From Chitinophaga arvensicola (GTDB taxonomy: Bacteria; Bacteroidota; Bacteroidia; Chitinophagales; Chitinophagaceae): a stretch of 64,000 nucleotides of DNA. Location of the stretch: positions 2,260,979 to 2,324,978 of the forward strand of contig NZ_FOJG01000002.1 in NCBI RefSeq assembly GCF_900110835.1. The letters are read 5' to 3'. The notes under the pieces are model-generated. The model was given only the letters and a program-made list of their open reading frames with translations. It ran no database searches and had not been told where the DNA came from. Within the stretch, counting starts at the first letter, position 1; the number at the start of each line of letters is the position of its first letter. Made by a program: the position numbers and the translations under genes. Shown here one piece after another: positions 7,627 to 17,512 of this stretch.

Positions 7627-10266
7627 ATGAAAGAACAGCATCCGCCCTCCTGGGCGCAGCGATTTGTAGCATGGTATTGCAAACCTTCGCTCGTAGAGGA
7701 TCTTATGGGAGATCTCCACGAATGCTTCGAGCGTAATATACAATCCGTGGGACCACGCCGTGCAAAGCTGATCTATATCATTGATGCGCTCAAGTTTTTC
7801 AGAAGCTATACGGTACGAAGATCCATATTTGCTAACCTTTTTATGAACCCGGTCATGGTTGGAAGTTATGTCAAAACATCAGGGCGCAACATCCTGCGCA
7901 ACAAGCTGTTCTCTTTCATCAATATCCTCGGTCTTGCTATCAGCATGTCCGTAGGGCTGCTACTGATCGCGTTCCTGCTCGATCTCCATTCCTACGACAG
8001 ATTCAACAAAAACGGCGAACGGATTTATCGTATCACCAATATATTACGCTCCAACGGGGAAGAAAACGGCAGGTTTGCGTCCACATCTGTAAAAACGGGA
8101 AAGCTTATCCGCGAGAAGGTCAGCGGCATTGAAGAAGTGGCTATCATGCGCAATAATTTCTCCGGCGATGCAAAGGTGGGTGACAATATCCTTCCTATCA
8201 AGGGTTTCTGGGCAGAGCCTTCTCTCTTTAAAATCTTTACCTTTCCGATGATAGCAGGTAACCCCGAAACAGCATTAAAAGATCCTTATTCGGTTGTACT
8301 CACGGAAACGGCAGCACGTAAATTGTTCGGCCACCAGGCGGCGCTTGGCAAAACAGTCAGGATTGATACACTTGCCTACCAGGTAACCGGTATCATGAAA
8401 GACGTTCCCTTCTTTTCGCACCTCCGCTTCGAAGCACTGGTATCATTATCTACCGCAGAACAGGTTAACAAAGGCGATCAACTCTTCGGGGCATGGACAA
8501 ACATGTGGTCCGGTTCTGTCTATATCCTGCCTTCACAACATGCAGACATAGCCTCCATCCGGAGGCAGCTCAACGCCATTGCCAGGGAAGAAAACGCTGG
8601 TACAACGACTGCCAGCATCCAGCTTGAACTGCTTCCTTTATATCATATCGTGGTGGGAGAAAGCCTTCACCAATCTGAAGGCGGCCCAGGCAACACGGGG
8701 CCTCATATCTCCCCTACCCTGCTTTGGATACTGGCGGGGCTCGCAATTATTGTGATCTTGTCGGCCTGTTTCAACTATACCAATCTTTCGATTGCGCGTG
8801 CGATGCGCCGCGTGAAGGAAATAGGTCTCCGCAAAGCGATCGGCGCGGGAAACAACCAGGTCAGGTTACAGTTTCTCGCCGAAGCAGTGATGATTTCACT
8901 CATAGCGCTTCTTTTATCCTTCCTCATGTTTCTCCTATTGCGGCCGATACTGGTGAATATGGCACCGGAAATGCAACGTATGGTGAAACTTAATCTTACA
9001 CTATCCATGGTGGCTGCCTTTATTGGCTTTTCAGTGGTGGTAGGTATCATTGCCGGCTTTATGCCTGCTGTATTCTTTTCGAAAATCAGTCCACTGAATG
9101 CGTTTGGAAATGTTTCATCAATAAAAATATTCAAACACCTGCCCATCAGGCGCGTACTGGTGGTGATGCAATACACGGTAACGCTCATCTTTATCACAAC
9201 CACCGCCGTTGGCTATGTGCAGTATAAAAATATACTGGCATTCGACCTTGGATTCAGCACTAAAAACATTCTGAACATTAATATGCTGGATAATAAACCA
9301 GATGTAATGATGAAAGAACTCAGTGAGATCCCGGGAGTAACTGCATTGTCGCGATCCCTCATTACCACCGGCGTCGGGAATGCCTGGGGCAGCAGTATGA
9401 AATACAAAGATTCGCAGGATTCCGTGCTTGTCATGACTAATCACATCGACGAAAACTATCTGGCACTCCATCACTACCAACTCATTGCCGGTGGAAATTT
9501 CATCGCTCACCCTGCTACGGCCCAGGCGGTTGCCGAAGTGATAGTGAACCAACAGGTGCTAAAGCGATTCAACATCAGCACCAACAACCCTGAAAAAGCA
9601 ATCGGCGAACAGATCATGCTGAATGGACACCAAATGACCATTGTAGGCGTAATGCAGGACTTTCATTATGGGAAAGTGGACAATCTCATCGGTCCGGTTG
9701 CATTCACGTTCTGGACACCCGAAGACAGAACCATCATCAGCGCCAGTATAAAAAGCACGGACATACACACCACAGTAGCCAGGATAGCAGCCGCCTGGAA
9801 GAAGATAGATCCGGTACATCCATTTACAGCGGGATTTTATGACCAGGCCATAGCAGATGCCTACAGTGAGTATTCCACCATGATCAAAATCATTGGCTTC
9901 CTTTCATTGCTGGCCATTTCCATTGCGTCTATGGGATTGTTTGGCATGGTGGTATTCACGACCGAAACAAGGCTGAAAGAAATTGGCATCCGGAAAGTAA
10001 TGGGCGCCAGCATCGGCCACCTTATCTACTTACTGAGCCGTGGATTTTTATTTCTTCTCTCCATATCGGCTGTTATTGCCCTGCCATTGACTTACCTCTT
10101 TTTTCAAAACATTGTGTTACCGAATTTCCCGTATCATACACCTGTACATGTTACAGAGTTGTTTGCCGGATTACTCGCGGTATTGCTGATCGCGGTGATG
10201 ATGATAGGATCGCAGACGTGGAAGGCAGCGAGGAGTAACCCGGTAGTGGTATTGAAGGGCGATTAG
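7627..10266 (+). CDS. ABC transporter permease, MacB/FtsX type with N-terminal prefix domain
   Basis: 879 residues. The ATG at 7627 (KEQHPPSWAQRFVAWYC) was chosen because it follows the PadR stop directly. An earlier in-frame ATG at 7474 would overlap padR. A cytoplasmic prefix of about 75 residues (LVEDLMGDLHECFE) precedes two FtsX units, each with a periplasmic MacB-like domain and a membrane core (SACFNYTNLSIARAMRR-KEIGLRKAIGA and TETRLKEIGIRKVMGAS). No ATPase gene is adjacent, so the partner must be encoded elsewhere. The substrate cannot be read from the sequence; family members move lipoproteins, peptides or drugs. Confidence 0.85.
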   Translation: MKEQHPPSWAQRFVAWYCKPSLVEDLMGDLHECFERNIQSVGPRRAKLIYIIDALKFFRSYTVRRSIFANLFMNPVMVGSYVKTSGRNILRNKLFSFINILGLAISMSVGLLLIAFLLDLHSYDRFNKNGERIYRITNILRSNGEENGRFASTSVKTGKLIREKVSGIEEVAIMRNNFSGDAKVGDNILPIKGFWAEPSLFKIFTFPMIAGNPETALKDPYSVVLTETAARKLFGHQAALGKTVRIDTLAYQVTGIMKDVPFFSHLRFEALVSLSTAEQVNKGDQLFGAWTNMWSGSVYILPSQHADIASIRRQLNAIAREENAGTTTASIQLELLPLYHIVVGESLHQSEGGPGNTGPHISPTLLWILAGLAIIVILSACFNYTNLSIARAMRRVKEIGLRKAIGAGNNQVRLQFLAEAVMISLIALLLSFLMFLLLRPILVNMAPEMQRMVKLNLTLSMVAAFIGFSVVVGIIAGFMPAVFFSKISPLNAFGNVSSIKIFKHLPIRRVLVVMQYTVTLIFITTTAVGYVQYKNILAFDLGFSTKNILNINMLDNKPDVMMKELSEIPGVTALSRSLITTGVGNAWGSSMKYKDSQDSVLVMTNHIDENYLALHHYQLIAGGNFIAHPATAQAVAEVIVNQQVLKRFNISTNNPEKAIGEQIMLNGHQMTIVGVMQDFHYGKVDNLIGPVAFTFWTPEDRTIISASIKSTDIHTTVARIAAAWKKIDPVHPFTAGFYDQAIADAYSEYSTMIKIIGFLSLLAISIASMGLFGMVVFTTETRLKEIGIRKVMGASIGHLIYLLSRGFLFLLSISAVIALPLTYLFFQNIVLPNFPYHTPVHVTELFAGLLAVLLIAVMMIGSQTWKAARSNPVVVLKGD

Positions 10267-10297
10267 AAAATGTTATTATTCACGACAAGGTCTATAA

Positions 10298-11164
10298 ATG
10301 GAAAGAGAAATTATTAATGGGTTTAAATGGGTATCCATACTGGGGCAAAAAATGCTGGCAATCGAATCCGACCGCTTGCAGGAATATCTCGATCACGCAA
10401 GCAGCAAGAATATTAAAGCCATTTACCTGAGCAATTACGAGGGGTACCGTCTTACTCATCTGGACTTCTTCAGGCAATATGATTTTTTTACGGATGTTAC
10501 CATCCATGTAGAGGCCTGTGATGTTTCCCCCATTCACTCGTTAAGAAATCTGAAAAAACTGAATATCAGCAACGAAAAACAAGTAATCGATCTCACTCAA
10601 TTCAGCCACCTTGAAGAATGTTCGATTGATTGGAACAACAAGATAATTGGTCTGGACACTGTAAACCCTATAAAGTATCTCAAACTATGGAAGTTCAGAC
10701 CTTCATCAGGGGACTTCACGGTTCTTGCTGGTTGTCAGCAAACCGAAATCCTGGAAATTACGGAATCCAATATCGAATCTTTCAAAGGTATTAATGCCCT
10801 CACATCATTGATTCAATTTGAAGCCTATTATCTTTCCAGGCTGGAATATCTTGATGGCCTGGAAACCGGGGTCCCTCAGCTTTCCACGTTAATCCTGGAG
10901 TATAGTAGGAAGTTAAAAGGCTATGATACTGTCCTGGGACAACTTAGTCATCTTGAAAAATTGATATTGGGTGATTGTGGTCCATTAACGTCCATAAATT
11001 TCGTTCACAACTTACCCAGGTTATCTTTTTTCAGTTTTGTAGGTACAAATATCCTGGATGGTGATATTTCACCAGCAGAAAGATTAACGTATGTTGGTTT
11101 TAATAATAAACGTCATTACAACAGGAAATCCCAGGAGATGAAAAACACATTGAAATATCAGTGA
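10298..11164 (+). CDS. cytoplasmic leucine-rich-repeat-like protein
   Basis: 288 residues without signal peptide. Repeats of about 22 residues carry LxxLxxLxI patterns (HSLRNLKKLNIS, QLSHLEKLILGDCGPLTSI, NLPRLSFFSF), so the middle and C-terminal parts are probably an LRR arc. The first 60 residues (INGFKWVSILGQKMLAIES) look like a separate small beta domain. I cannot name the family or the partner. The gene stands alone between the permease and a broken secreted-protein gene. Confidence 0.6.
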   Translation: MEREIINGFKWVSILGQKMLAIESDRLQEYLDHASSKNIKAIYLSNYEGYRLTHLDFFRQYDFFTDVTIHVEACDVSPIHSLRNLKKLNISNEKQVIDLTQFSHLEECSIDWNNKIIGLDTVNPIKYLKLWKFRPSSGDFTVLAGCQQTEILEITESNIESFKGINALTSLIQFEAYYLSRLEYLDGLETGVPQLSTLILEYSRKLKGYDTVLGQLSHLEKLILGDCGPLTSINFVHNLPRLSFFSFVGTNILDGDISPAERLTYVGFNNKRHYNRKSQEMKNTLKYQ

Positions 11165-11213
11165 CAAACCTCCGTGCCGTTTCTATTGGAGTGCTATATT
11201 TCCTACGCAGCTA

Positions 11214-11785
11214 TTACCGTACAGCACCTCCAACCTGTTGCAGGGTCACCAGGTTATATACCAGCGTGTCTTTCCTATCTCTACGATCGAGTTTTTCATT
11301 GGCGTTGCTATCGAAAAATCCCCGGCAGCTAATAGTAGCCTTATTGCTATCAACAACATAGCTACTCACAAAAAAACATTGGGTGTGAGCTGTTGGTTTG
11401 TTTTTCCATCTGACGAAAGAAGATACAATTTCAGCGGTCGTTCCCAGATATCGATATGTTTATGGATACGAGGGTTATTCTTCCGGGCAATCAATACCGC
11501 TACTTTGTTGAGATGATATGGATCCAATTTAACCTGATTAATACGCCAAAGCAGCGAGCCTGCGGGATATTCGACCCTGGTTGTATCCTGTCCGTTGAGA
11601 AAAAGTAAATGCCTTGTGCCTATACCTTTTTTTGTTGTATCCTCTTTATAGGCTACTGAATAGGGAGTTCCTTCCAGGAGAAGCAACCTGTTATAGGGAA
11701 AATGCAAGAGGGCGTTATCTGTTTGCTGCTGGGCAATGGCAGCTATTCCAGGTAGGAGGGCCAATAGCAGAAAAAAGGGTTTCAT
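11214..11785 (-). pseudogene. secreted protein gene with apparent frameshift in a T7 run
   Basis: From ATG 11785 the frame encodes a signal peptide (MKPFFLLLALLPGIAAIAQQ) and runs to a TGA at 11366, giving 139 residues. Just before the TGA is a run of seven T (complement of 11370-11376). In the -1 frame the sequence continues for 51 protein-like codons (VSSYVVDSNKATISCRGFFD, then an EF-hand-like DSNANEKLDRRD and DTLVYNLVTLQQV) to TAA at 11214-11216. One lost T, a sequencing indel, or slippage on T TTT TTG would each explain this. The function is unknown; the C-terminal part recalls beta-propeller blade ends. Confidence 0.7.
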
Positions 11786-11893
11786 TTTCTTATACCAGTT
11801 TAAGACGTTTCAAATAAAATAAATACACTAATAACTACCTTTACTAAACATTGAAGGTGCATTGCGCTATTTACCCAAATATAATTTCAAAAA

Positions 11894-12280
11894 ATGATGT
11901 GGTCGCCCTTTTATTGGTATTACGAGATACGAGGTAACGAAACTTATAGTCAACGACTATTAACGAATGATGTTCTGGAGGTATTGGAAAATACGGGAAA
12001 ATTACAACGCCGGGGTAATCAGCAATTCTGTAACATAGACGATTTCCCCTGGATTGATATTGTTGTTGTTAATTCAGATAATGGCAATTATGGCAGCCTC
12101 GAAGATCTTAACAGTGAATGGGTTAATTTAATTGCCATAGCGGGCTCAAAATCCAATCCTGGAAATGAAATATTGTATATCAATCTGCTAACTGAAATTG
12201 CCCAAAAAATAAACTGGGAATTAATATCAGAAGCAGATGATGATGGCAATGAAAACATTGTCCTGGTGGGAAATCATTAG
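11894..12280 (+). CDS. hypothetical protein (128 aa)
   Basis: 128 residues with no signal peptide or membrane helix. The pattern NIDDFPWIDIVVVNSDNGNY plus LVNLIAIAGSK-like strands suggests a small alpha/beta protein, similar in style to immunity or SMI1-like proteins of Bacteroidota, but I cannot assign a family. No toxin gene lies next to it. The start at 11894 is the first ATG in frame. Confidence 0.5.
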   Translation: MMWSPFYWYYEIRGNETYSQRLLTNDVLEVLENTGKLQRRGNQQFCNIDDFPWIDIVVVNSDNGNYGSLEDLNSEWVNLIAIAGSKSNPGNEILYINLLTEIAQKINWELISEADDDGNENIVLVGNH

Positions 12281-12330
12281 AACAAAGCGGCAATTCGTCC
12301 GATTTTTTGCATCTCGGGTGATCTGAATTA

Positions 12331-13356
12331 TTAATTCCGTCTGAGAATATTACGAAAAAATGCCTGCTTAACTACTTTACGCAATTCCTTGGCAGTTACA
12401 TATTGCCATTCAAATAATTTACTTCCAAAGAATAAGGGAAGAACACCTTTTTCTTTTTTATGTCTTAAAAGGGAATACCACTTTTTATAAAGTATTTCAT
12501 TGAATACCTGAGCAGCATAACTCCCGGCTGTAGCATTACCTTTTTTCAAGGCTTCAAAAACCTGCAGGAATTCTTTTGAGCTTCTGGCTGAAAACCGGTA
12601 ACTGAAATAATCATGATGAATCCGGATGAGATTTTCATCTTTGGGAATGCCCAGGTTGGTGTGGATGTTTTCGATGATACGGAGTTCTGCGCGGACTACC
12701 TTCTCCTCCTGAAGCTTTGAAATATTGTTGTTGTGAAGGCGGTAGGCAACGAGCACCTCGTTGAGGTTTGTTACCGGATGATGTAAAGAGATCCTGTAAG
12801 AAAGATCATAATCCTCCGCAGGAGAATAGTCCCTGTATCCGCCAGCCTCGATCATCGCTGATCTTTTGATCATCAAGGTAGAATTGATAAAGGTATTCTG
12901 AAATACCAATTCTGGGGAAATACTCTTATCTCCGGCCATCACATTTAAGTTCCCGGTTTGTTTGCCTGATTCATCAATCAGTATGGCTTGTCCGCCACAT
13001 ATGGCGAATTCAGGATTCGAATTTAAAAAACTGATTTGCGATTTAAGACGATCAGGCGTAGCGAGATCGTCACAATCCAGCACTGCAATGTATTTTCCTT
13101 TAGCCTCTTCGATCCCCCGGTTACGGGTGAAAGTAAGACCTTTATTACCGTCATTGTGAACTAAACGAATCCGGGGATCGGTAAATTGATGAATGATGTC
13201 AAGTGTTCGATCTGTAGAGCCATCATTAACAATTAATAGCTCAAAATCAGTAAAGCTCTGATTAAGGACACTTTGTATGGCCTTTTCAATATAAGCTTCA
13301 CCGTTAAAGGCGGCCATAAAAACAGTAACTAAGGGCGTATTTACATTTTTATCCAT
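12331..13356 (-). CDS. family 2 glycosyltransferase
   Basis: 341 residues. The GT-A domain spans about residues 8-230: nucleotide-binding VNDGSTD at 43-49, and the metal-binding region AVLDCDDL near 91-98. GYRDYSPAEDYDLSYR carries the ED motif typical of the acceptor and catalytic region. It transfers a sugar from a nucleotide sugar, probably in surface polysaccharide or glycolipid synthesis; donor and acceptor cannot be read. There are no membrane helices. It stands alone, next to tRNA-Lys, and is probably transcribed from a distant -7 box at 13524-13531. Confidence 0.88.
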   Translation of the reverse strand: MDKNVNTPLVTVFMAAFNGEAYIEKAIQSVLNQSFTDFELLIVNDGSTDRTLDIIHQFTDPRIRLVHNDGNKGLTFTRNRGIEEAKGKYIAVLDCDDLATPDRLKSQISFLNSNPEFAICGGQAILIDESGKQTGNLNVMAGDKSISPELVFQNTFINSTLMIKRSAMIEAGGYRDYSPAEDYDLSYRISLHHPVTNLNEVLVAYRLHNNNISKLQEEKVVRAELRIIENIHTNLGIPKDENLIRIHHDYFSYRFSARSSKEFLQVFEALKKGNATAGSYAAQVFNEILYKKWYSLLRHKKEKGVLPLFFGSKLFEWQYVTAKELRKVVKQAFFRNILRRN

Positions 13357-13523
13357 GCAGATGGCATTGTTGAATTCGATAGATCGTTATTTACTTATTT
13401 TTTCTGGTCTGATGCCAATTTCTCCAGGTTTTCATTTCCCCCATCAGCGAAGGCTGCTGTAGACGATGATATTGTGTTTTGCAGTTACTCATCAGTTGCA
13501 TCTCATACAATATTTCTGCTGCG

Positions 13524-13531
13524 CAAATTTA
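13524..13531 (-). promoter_or_regulatory. -7 box upstream of the glycosyltransferase gene
   Basis: TAAATTTG matches the Bacteroidota TAnnTTTG -7 consensus on the minus strand. No clear TTG -33 element is placed correctly, and the distance to the start codon is long, so this is only a candidate. Confidence 0.35.
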
Positions 13532-13659
13532 CCACATTATTATAATAAGCAGTTTGTTGATTTGTTGCTGTATTCATTAACGCCGATCAAAAATAACATG
13601 TTTTATCACGATAGTTCAGCTCTTTGTAAAGGCTACTCCCAACATCATCACTATAGCGC

Positions 13660-13693
13660 AAAAAAAGAAGACCCGCACAAGGTGCAGGTCTTC
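13660..13693 (-). terminator. rho-independent terminator of tRNA-Lys
   Basis: On the minus strand, GAAGACC pairs with GGTCTTC around an inner TGCAC/GTGCG stem, followed by seven T. It lies 12 nt downstream of the tRNA 3' end. Confidence 0.85.
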
Positions 13694-13704
13694 AAATCTT
13701 CCAG

Positions 13705-13777
13705 TGATCCCCTTGGGACTCGAACCCAAGACCCATACATTAAAAGTGTATTGCTCTACCAACTGAGCTAGGGAATC
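13705..13777 (-). tRNA. tRNA-Lys (anticodon TTT)
   Basis: 73 nt that fold as a full cloverleaf. The acceptor stem is GATTCCC/GGGGATC with one T-G pair. The D-arm is GCTC/GAGC, and the anticodon stem ATACA/TGTAT encloses loop CTTTTAA. The T-arm is TTGGG/CCCAA with TTCGAGT, and the discriminator is A. The anticodon TTT is at 13742-13744 (minus). CCA is not encoded. A terminator follows directly. Confidence 0.97.
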
Positions 13778-13855
13778 TTTTACCCCGTCTTTTTGTTTAA
13801 CGGAGTGCAAAGATAGGAATTATTTATTTCCAGCCAAATTTTCTTGAAATTATTT

Positions 13856-16285
13856 TTACCACTTCCCTGTAAAGACAAGCTTGTAGCGGATTACAGGGTC
13901 ATCTTTTTCTTCTGCACTGAAAATATGCAACAGGTAATACTTGCCCGATACCCAATCATTTATCGCATTATCATAAAACGGACTTCCCGGATTTCCGCTT
14001 TGTCCGCCGGGATAAATACCATAGGCTTCTGTTTTATCAGAAAGCTGCACCACCATCCTCCAGGAGGGGCCATGAGTCTGCTTTGTAGCATTTACGATAT
14101 GCTGGCCTCCGCCAGTATTCAGGTGTTGCGCACTAAACGCAGGAATGCCACGGGAAAGATGATTGATATCGGTGCCACGTGCTTTGCCCAGCTCCAGTTT
14201 ACCAGCTTTATTCAACTCAGAAAGCTCCACCACCGTCCGTGCAAATACACCCTGCATTAATTGCGACAACGTTTCTTTCTGTGGCGTATTGATATTGTCA
14301 ATGAAATGAAAAGCGGTATCCCGCAATAACAGCTGCAGCGTAGTGATAGATTGCGGATAAGCCAGGATGGTAGTGTCTTTCGGACGTAGTTCATCCTGCC
14401 AGATGGTATCTTCCAGGTGGGCCCACAATGTATTGAAAATGCTGGCTGCTTTACTGTCGGCAGTCGCCATACAATCCCAGGAGGAAAGCAATTGCCAGTA
14501 AGGCTGTTCAGCCGCTGTGAGTGCCGTGGTATCAATATGTTTTCTGATCATGGGTATAGCAGCGGCGGCGAAAAGATTCTTGTCATCATTTTGCAGCTGC
14601 ATCATATCCTGCGGAGTGATGGCGTTCATGGCAGTTAACCGCTCATTGATGCGCACCCCCCGGAACAAATCATATTCACCATAGAGTGCATATGGATAAG
14701 TACTGTCTGTAGGACGCTGATTGGCGGAACTCACGAAACCACGTGCCGGATTTTTGATATGCGGCAATTCCTCACGCGGAATAAATCCTTGCCAGGCATA
14801 GGTGCTGTCACTGCCGGGCATGATCCATTTACCCTGGTCTTTCCAGCGCAGGGGATACTGGCCATTATGCCAGATGGCGATATCACCGGTTTTATCCGCA
14901 AATACGAAGTTCTGGGCAGGACAGGTATATACACTGAGGGCATTGAGATAATCGTCGTAATTACGGGCTTTATTCAACCTGTTAAAGGTGGCCAGCTCGT
15001 TGGAAGGATCCAGCGCTTTCCAGCGCATAGCCAGGAATGTCTGACCTGCGGTTTTATCCGGGAAAGTATTGTCGAAAAGTACAGGACCGAATACCGTATA
15101 GGCCACAGTATCGCGGACGGTGGCGCCGCCTCTTACTTTTATTTCTTCGATACGCAGGTCTGCTTTGCGATAGCTGCCGTTGTACAGGTATTCACTGCGA
15201 CCGTTGCGGAATTGCATGCTATAATAATCTTTCACATCTTCTTCTCCGTTGGTAACACCCCAGGCGATGTGGTCATTGAAACCGATGATCACGCCGGGAG
15301 CGCCCGGAAGAGAAGCCCCATAAACATTCATGTCCGGTGTGTGGATCTGTATTTCGTACCAGAGGGATGGTAACGATAAACCCAGATGCGGATCACTGCA
15401 GAGAATAGGCGCACCGGAGCGGGTTTTGCTGCCCCCAACGGCCCAGTTATTACTGCCGTTATCAGGATCGGGTTTATCTGTTTTAAATTTCATAAATGCA
15501 GCAGCAGCTAACAGTACACTATCCGGCGGAGCAGTGGCTTTTGCGGTAGCTGCCGCATAGCTGGTGCCTTTGGGAATGATGGGATCCGTGGCATCATGAA
15601 AATCGGGATACAGGAGATTGAAATCCTGCAGGGAAAACAGCCTGCGGGCATTCGTAAATTCAAGGTCATTACAGAATCCGGCGAGGTCATGTGCCATATA
15701 TTTCAGCAGCAGGGCGGATTTAATAATATCCCATCTCTCCGGTTTATAATCCAGTATTTTATATTCTACAGGGTAAGTGGCGGGCGTAAGCGTGGCAATA
15801 TAAGCGTTGATACCGGCTGCGTAGGAAGTCACCGCTACTTTGGTAGCCGGATCTGCCAGCATCTCCTTTACGGTGCCTTCTGCGGCGTATACCATGCCAA
15901 GACGGCGCTGCTTCCTGTCGTACTGTACCAGCTTGGGACCCAGTATTTCAGAAAGACGGCCAGCAGCGGCATAGGTCTGCAGTTCCATTTGCCAGAGCCG
16001 GTCTCTCGCGGTCACATATCCCTGCACATAATACGCATCTCCTTCATTCTCGGCAAAAATATGCGGCACCATACGGTCGTCATACCAGACTTCTGTTTTG
16101 CCGGAAAGCCCTGGCAATACCAGTTGTTCCCGGGGGAATTCACCAATAGGTTCTGCATTTTGCCAGAAGCCTGTCTGCGGACTTAACAGTTTGCCCATCG
16201 GGGGTATCTGTCCCAGTTTATGACTGAAAGCGTATGTAAGCGATAAGGTAATTGCTGCGGTGATAACTGCGGGAATGATTCTCAT
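13856..16285 (-). CDS. penicillin acylase family Ntn-hydrolase
   Basis: 809 residues from the ATG at 16285 (MRIIPAVITAAITLSLTYAF, a signal or anchor). A TTG/ATG start 36 bp upstream is possible but adds only a non-signal stretch. The product is a precursor that self-cleaves before the nucleophile Ser278 in NGSNNWAVGG, giving alpha and beta chains. The beta chain has the family patterns DPHLGLSLPSLWYE and GVIIGFNDHIAWGVTNGEED. Family members hydrolyse amides such as penicillins or acyl-homoserine lactones; the substrate here is not evident. It follows the BioF-like gene after 53 bp on the same strand. Confidence 0.9.
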   Translation of the reverse strand: MRIIPAVITAAITLSLTYAFSHKLGQIPPMGKLLSPQTGFWQNAEPIGEFPREQLVLPGLSGKTEVWYDDRMVPHIFAENEGDAYYVQGYVTARDRLWQMELQTYAAAGRLSEILGPKLVQYDRKQRRLGMVYAAEGTVKEMLADPATKVAVTSYAAGINAYIATLTPATYPVEYKILDYKPERWDIIKSALLLKYMAHDLAGFCNDLEFTNARRLFSLQDFNLLYPDFHDATDPIIPKGTSYAAATAKATAPPDSVLLAAAAFMKFKTDKPDPDNGSNNWAVGGSKTRSGAPILCSDPHLGLSLPSLWYEIQIHTPDMNVYGASLPGAPGVIIGFNDHIAWGVTNGEEDVKDYYSMQFRNGRSEYLYNGSYRKADLRIEEIKVRGGATVRDTVAYTVFGPVLFDNTFPDKTAGQTFLAMRWKALDPSNELATFNRLNKARNYDDYLNALSVYTCPAQNFVFADKTGDIAIWHNGQYPLRWKDQGKWIMPGSDSTYAWQGFIPREELPHIKNPARGFVSSANQRPTDSTYPYALYGEYDLFRGVRINERLTAMNAITPQDMMQLQNDDKNLFAAAAIPMIRKHIDTTALTAAEQPYWQLLSSWDCMATADSKAASIFNTLWAHLEDTIWQDELRPKDTTILAYPQSITTLQLLLRDTAFHFIDNINTPQKETLSQLMQGVFARTVVELSELNKAGKLELGKARGTDINHLSRGIPAFSAQHLNTGGGQHIVNATKQTHGPSWRMVVQLSDKTEAYGIYPGGQSGNPGSPFYDNAINDWVSGKYYLLHIFSAEEKDDPVIRYKLVFTGKW

Positions 16286-16338
16286 AGTACATATCCGGAT
16301 GTAATATGTAAAATACATCAAATTTGATTCATAACCGC

Positions 16339-17454
16339 CTATGCGGACAATACTTTTATAAGATGATCCACTTCTGCTGTCGTATTAAAAGAATGCAGCA
16401 CAATCCGCAGTCGCTCCGACCCTTTGGGAACCGTAGGATGCAGGATGGGCCTTACATCCAGGCCTTCCTGCTGTAGCCGCTGTGCCACGTTGCGCGTATG
16501 TTCATTCCCCCTTGTCAATACCGCCTGTATGGGAGTAGTACCGGGCAATAACGCGGAAGTAGCTACACCGGCGCGGAATTGCGCTATGAGCGCCGCTAAT
16601 TTTTTTCGCTCCGCCTGCATATAGGGGAAAGTGGCATAACCGGCTTCTATAGCTGCCAATGCTGCCGGAGGTAAAGAAGTAGTATAGATAAATGACCGGG
16701 AGAAGTTGATGAGATAATCCCGCAATTCCCCCGAACCCAGCACCACGGCGCCATGACAACCTACCGCTTTTCCGAAGGTATGGATGCGCGCAAAACAGGC
16801 GGCTGTTAATTGCAGGTGTTGTACCAGTCCTTCCCCTGCCTCGCCGATCACGCCGGTAGCATGTGCTTCGTCCACGATAAGATGTGCACCATACTGCCCG
16901 CAAACCGCCGCAATGGCGGCCAGCGGCGCCAGGTCGCCATCCATGGAGTAAACGGATTCCACCGCCACAAAGATATTGCCGGAGGCATGCTTTAATTTTT
17001 TCTCCAGATCAGTAATATCATTATGAAAAAAAGAAAAGGCCTGTGCGGCTGACAAGCGCACGCCATCACGGATAGAAGCATGTATCAGCTGATCATAGAT
17101 GATGGTATCCCCTTTCCGTCCGAGACAGGAAAATACACCCAGGTTGGCATCATAACCCGAGTTATACAGCAACCCGGCTGCTGCCTGGTGAAAGTTTGCG
17201 AGGTCCTGCTCTACGGAACCAATCCACTCATAATTGCCCGCCAGCAGCCGCGATCCTGTGCTGCCATGCGCCGGATGGCGCTCTTCCATCAACCGGTGTA
17301 TATAGGCGCGTACGTCCGCATTGCGCGTAAGACCAAGGTAATCGTTGGAACAAAAATCTACTTTATCTCCCGGCAAACGCAGTTCGCGGAACGACTGCTG
17401 CTCCCTGCGCTCATCCAGCAATCGCGTTAAAAAAGAGGTACGGTCTTTACTCAT
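16339..17454 (-). CDS. 8-amino-7-oxononanoate synthase-like PLP acyltransferase
   Basis: 371 residues, start at ATG 17454; a TTG 9 bp upstream is less likely. It is a fold-type I alpha-oxoamine synthase: HGSTGSRLL near 63-71, the PLP aspartate in VDEAHATG (about 194-201), and the Schiff-base Lys229 in HTFGKAVG. BioF joins pimeloyl-thioester and alanine in biotin synthesis. Relatives are KBL and serine palmitoyltransferase, and no other bio gene is adjacent, so the exact substrate is open. It is divergent from miaE with 58 bp between starts. Confidence 0.82.
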   Translation of the reverse strand: MSKDRTSFLTRLLDERREQQSFRELRLPGDKVDFCSNDYLGLTRNADVRAYIHRLMEERHPAHGSTGSRLLAGNYEWIGSVEQDLANFHQAAAGLLYNSGYDANLGVFSCLGRKGDTIIYDQLIHASIRDGVRLSAAQAFSFFHNDITDLEKKLKHASGNIFVAVESVYSMDGDLAPLAAIAAVCGQYGAHLIVDEAHATGVIGEAGEGLVQHLQLTAACFARIHTFGKAVGCHGAVVLGSGELRDYLINFSRSFIYTTSLPPAALAAIEAGYATFPYMQAERKKLAALIAQFRAGVATSALLPGTTPIQAVLTRGNEHTRNVAQRLQQEGLDVRPILHPTVPKGSERLRIVLHSFNTTAEVDHLIKVLSA

Positions 17455-17512
17455 GATGCACAATTTAAACTTTGCCGTTATCTTCGCAAAAAAGCGACGT
17501 GCTATTTTTCAT

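Larger units (their letters stand above)
13357..13704. other. non-coding gap with GT promoter candidate and tRNA terminator
   Basis: 348 bp without a supported gene. It contains a perfect minus-strand -7 box (TAAATTTG, 13524-13531) about 167 nt upstream of the glycosyltransferase ATG, implying a long leader. The tRNA terminator lies at 13660-13693. The remaining A/T-rich sequence shows nothing else I can support. Confidence 0.5.

Noticed and set aside
10298..12280. Toxin-immunity cassette (LRR-like protein, secreted protein, small protein)
   Set aside because: No toxin domain, polymorphic C-terminus or secretion marker is present, and the three genes are not in one direction.
14759..15373. 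Open frame of 204 codons on the + strand inside the penicillin acylase gene
   Set aside because: The acylase frame has full motifs and length. The antisense frame shows no recognisable protein pattern.
17345..17512. N-terminal extension of MiaE by 56 residues
   Set aside because: It overlaps the BioF-like gene on the other strand and is unlike the family N-terminus. ATG 17513 gives the normal length.
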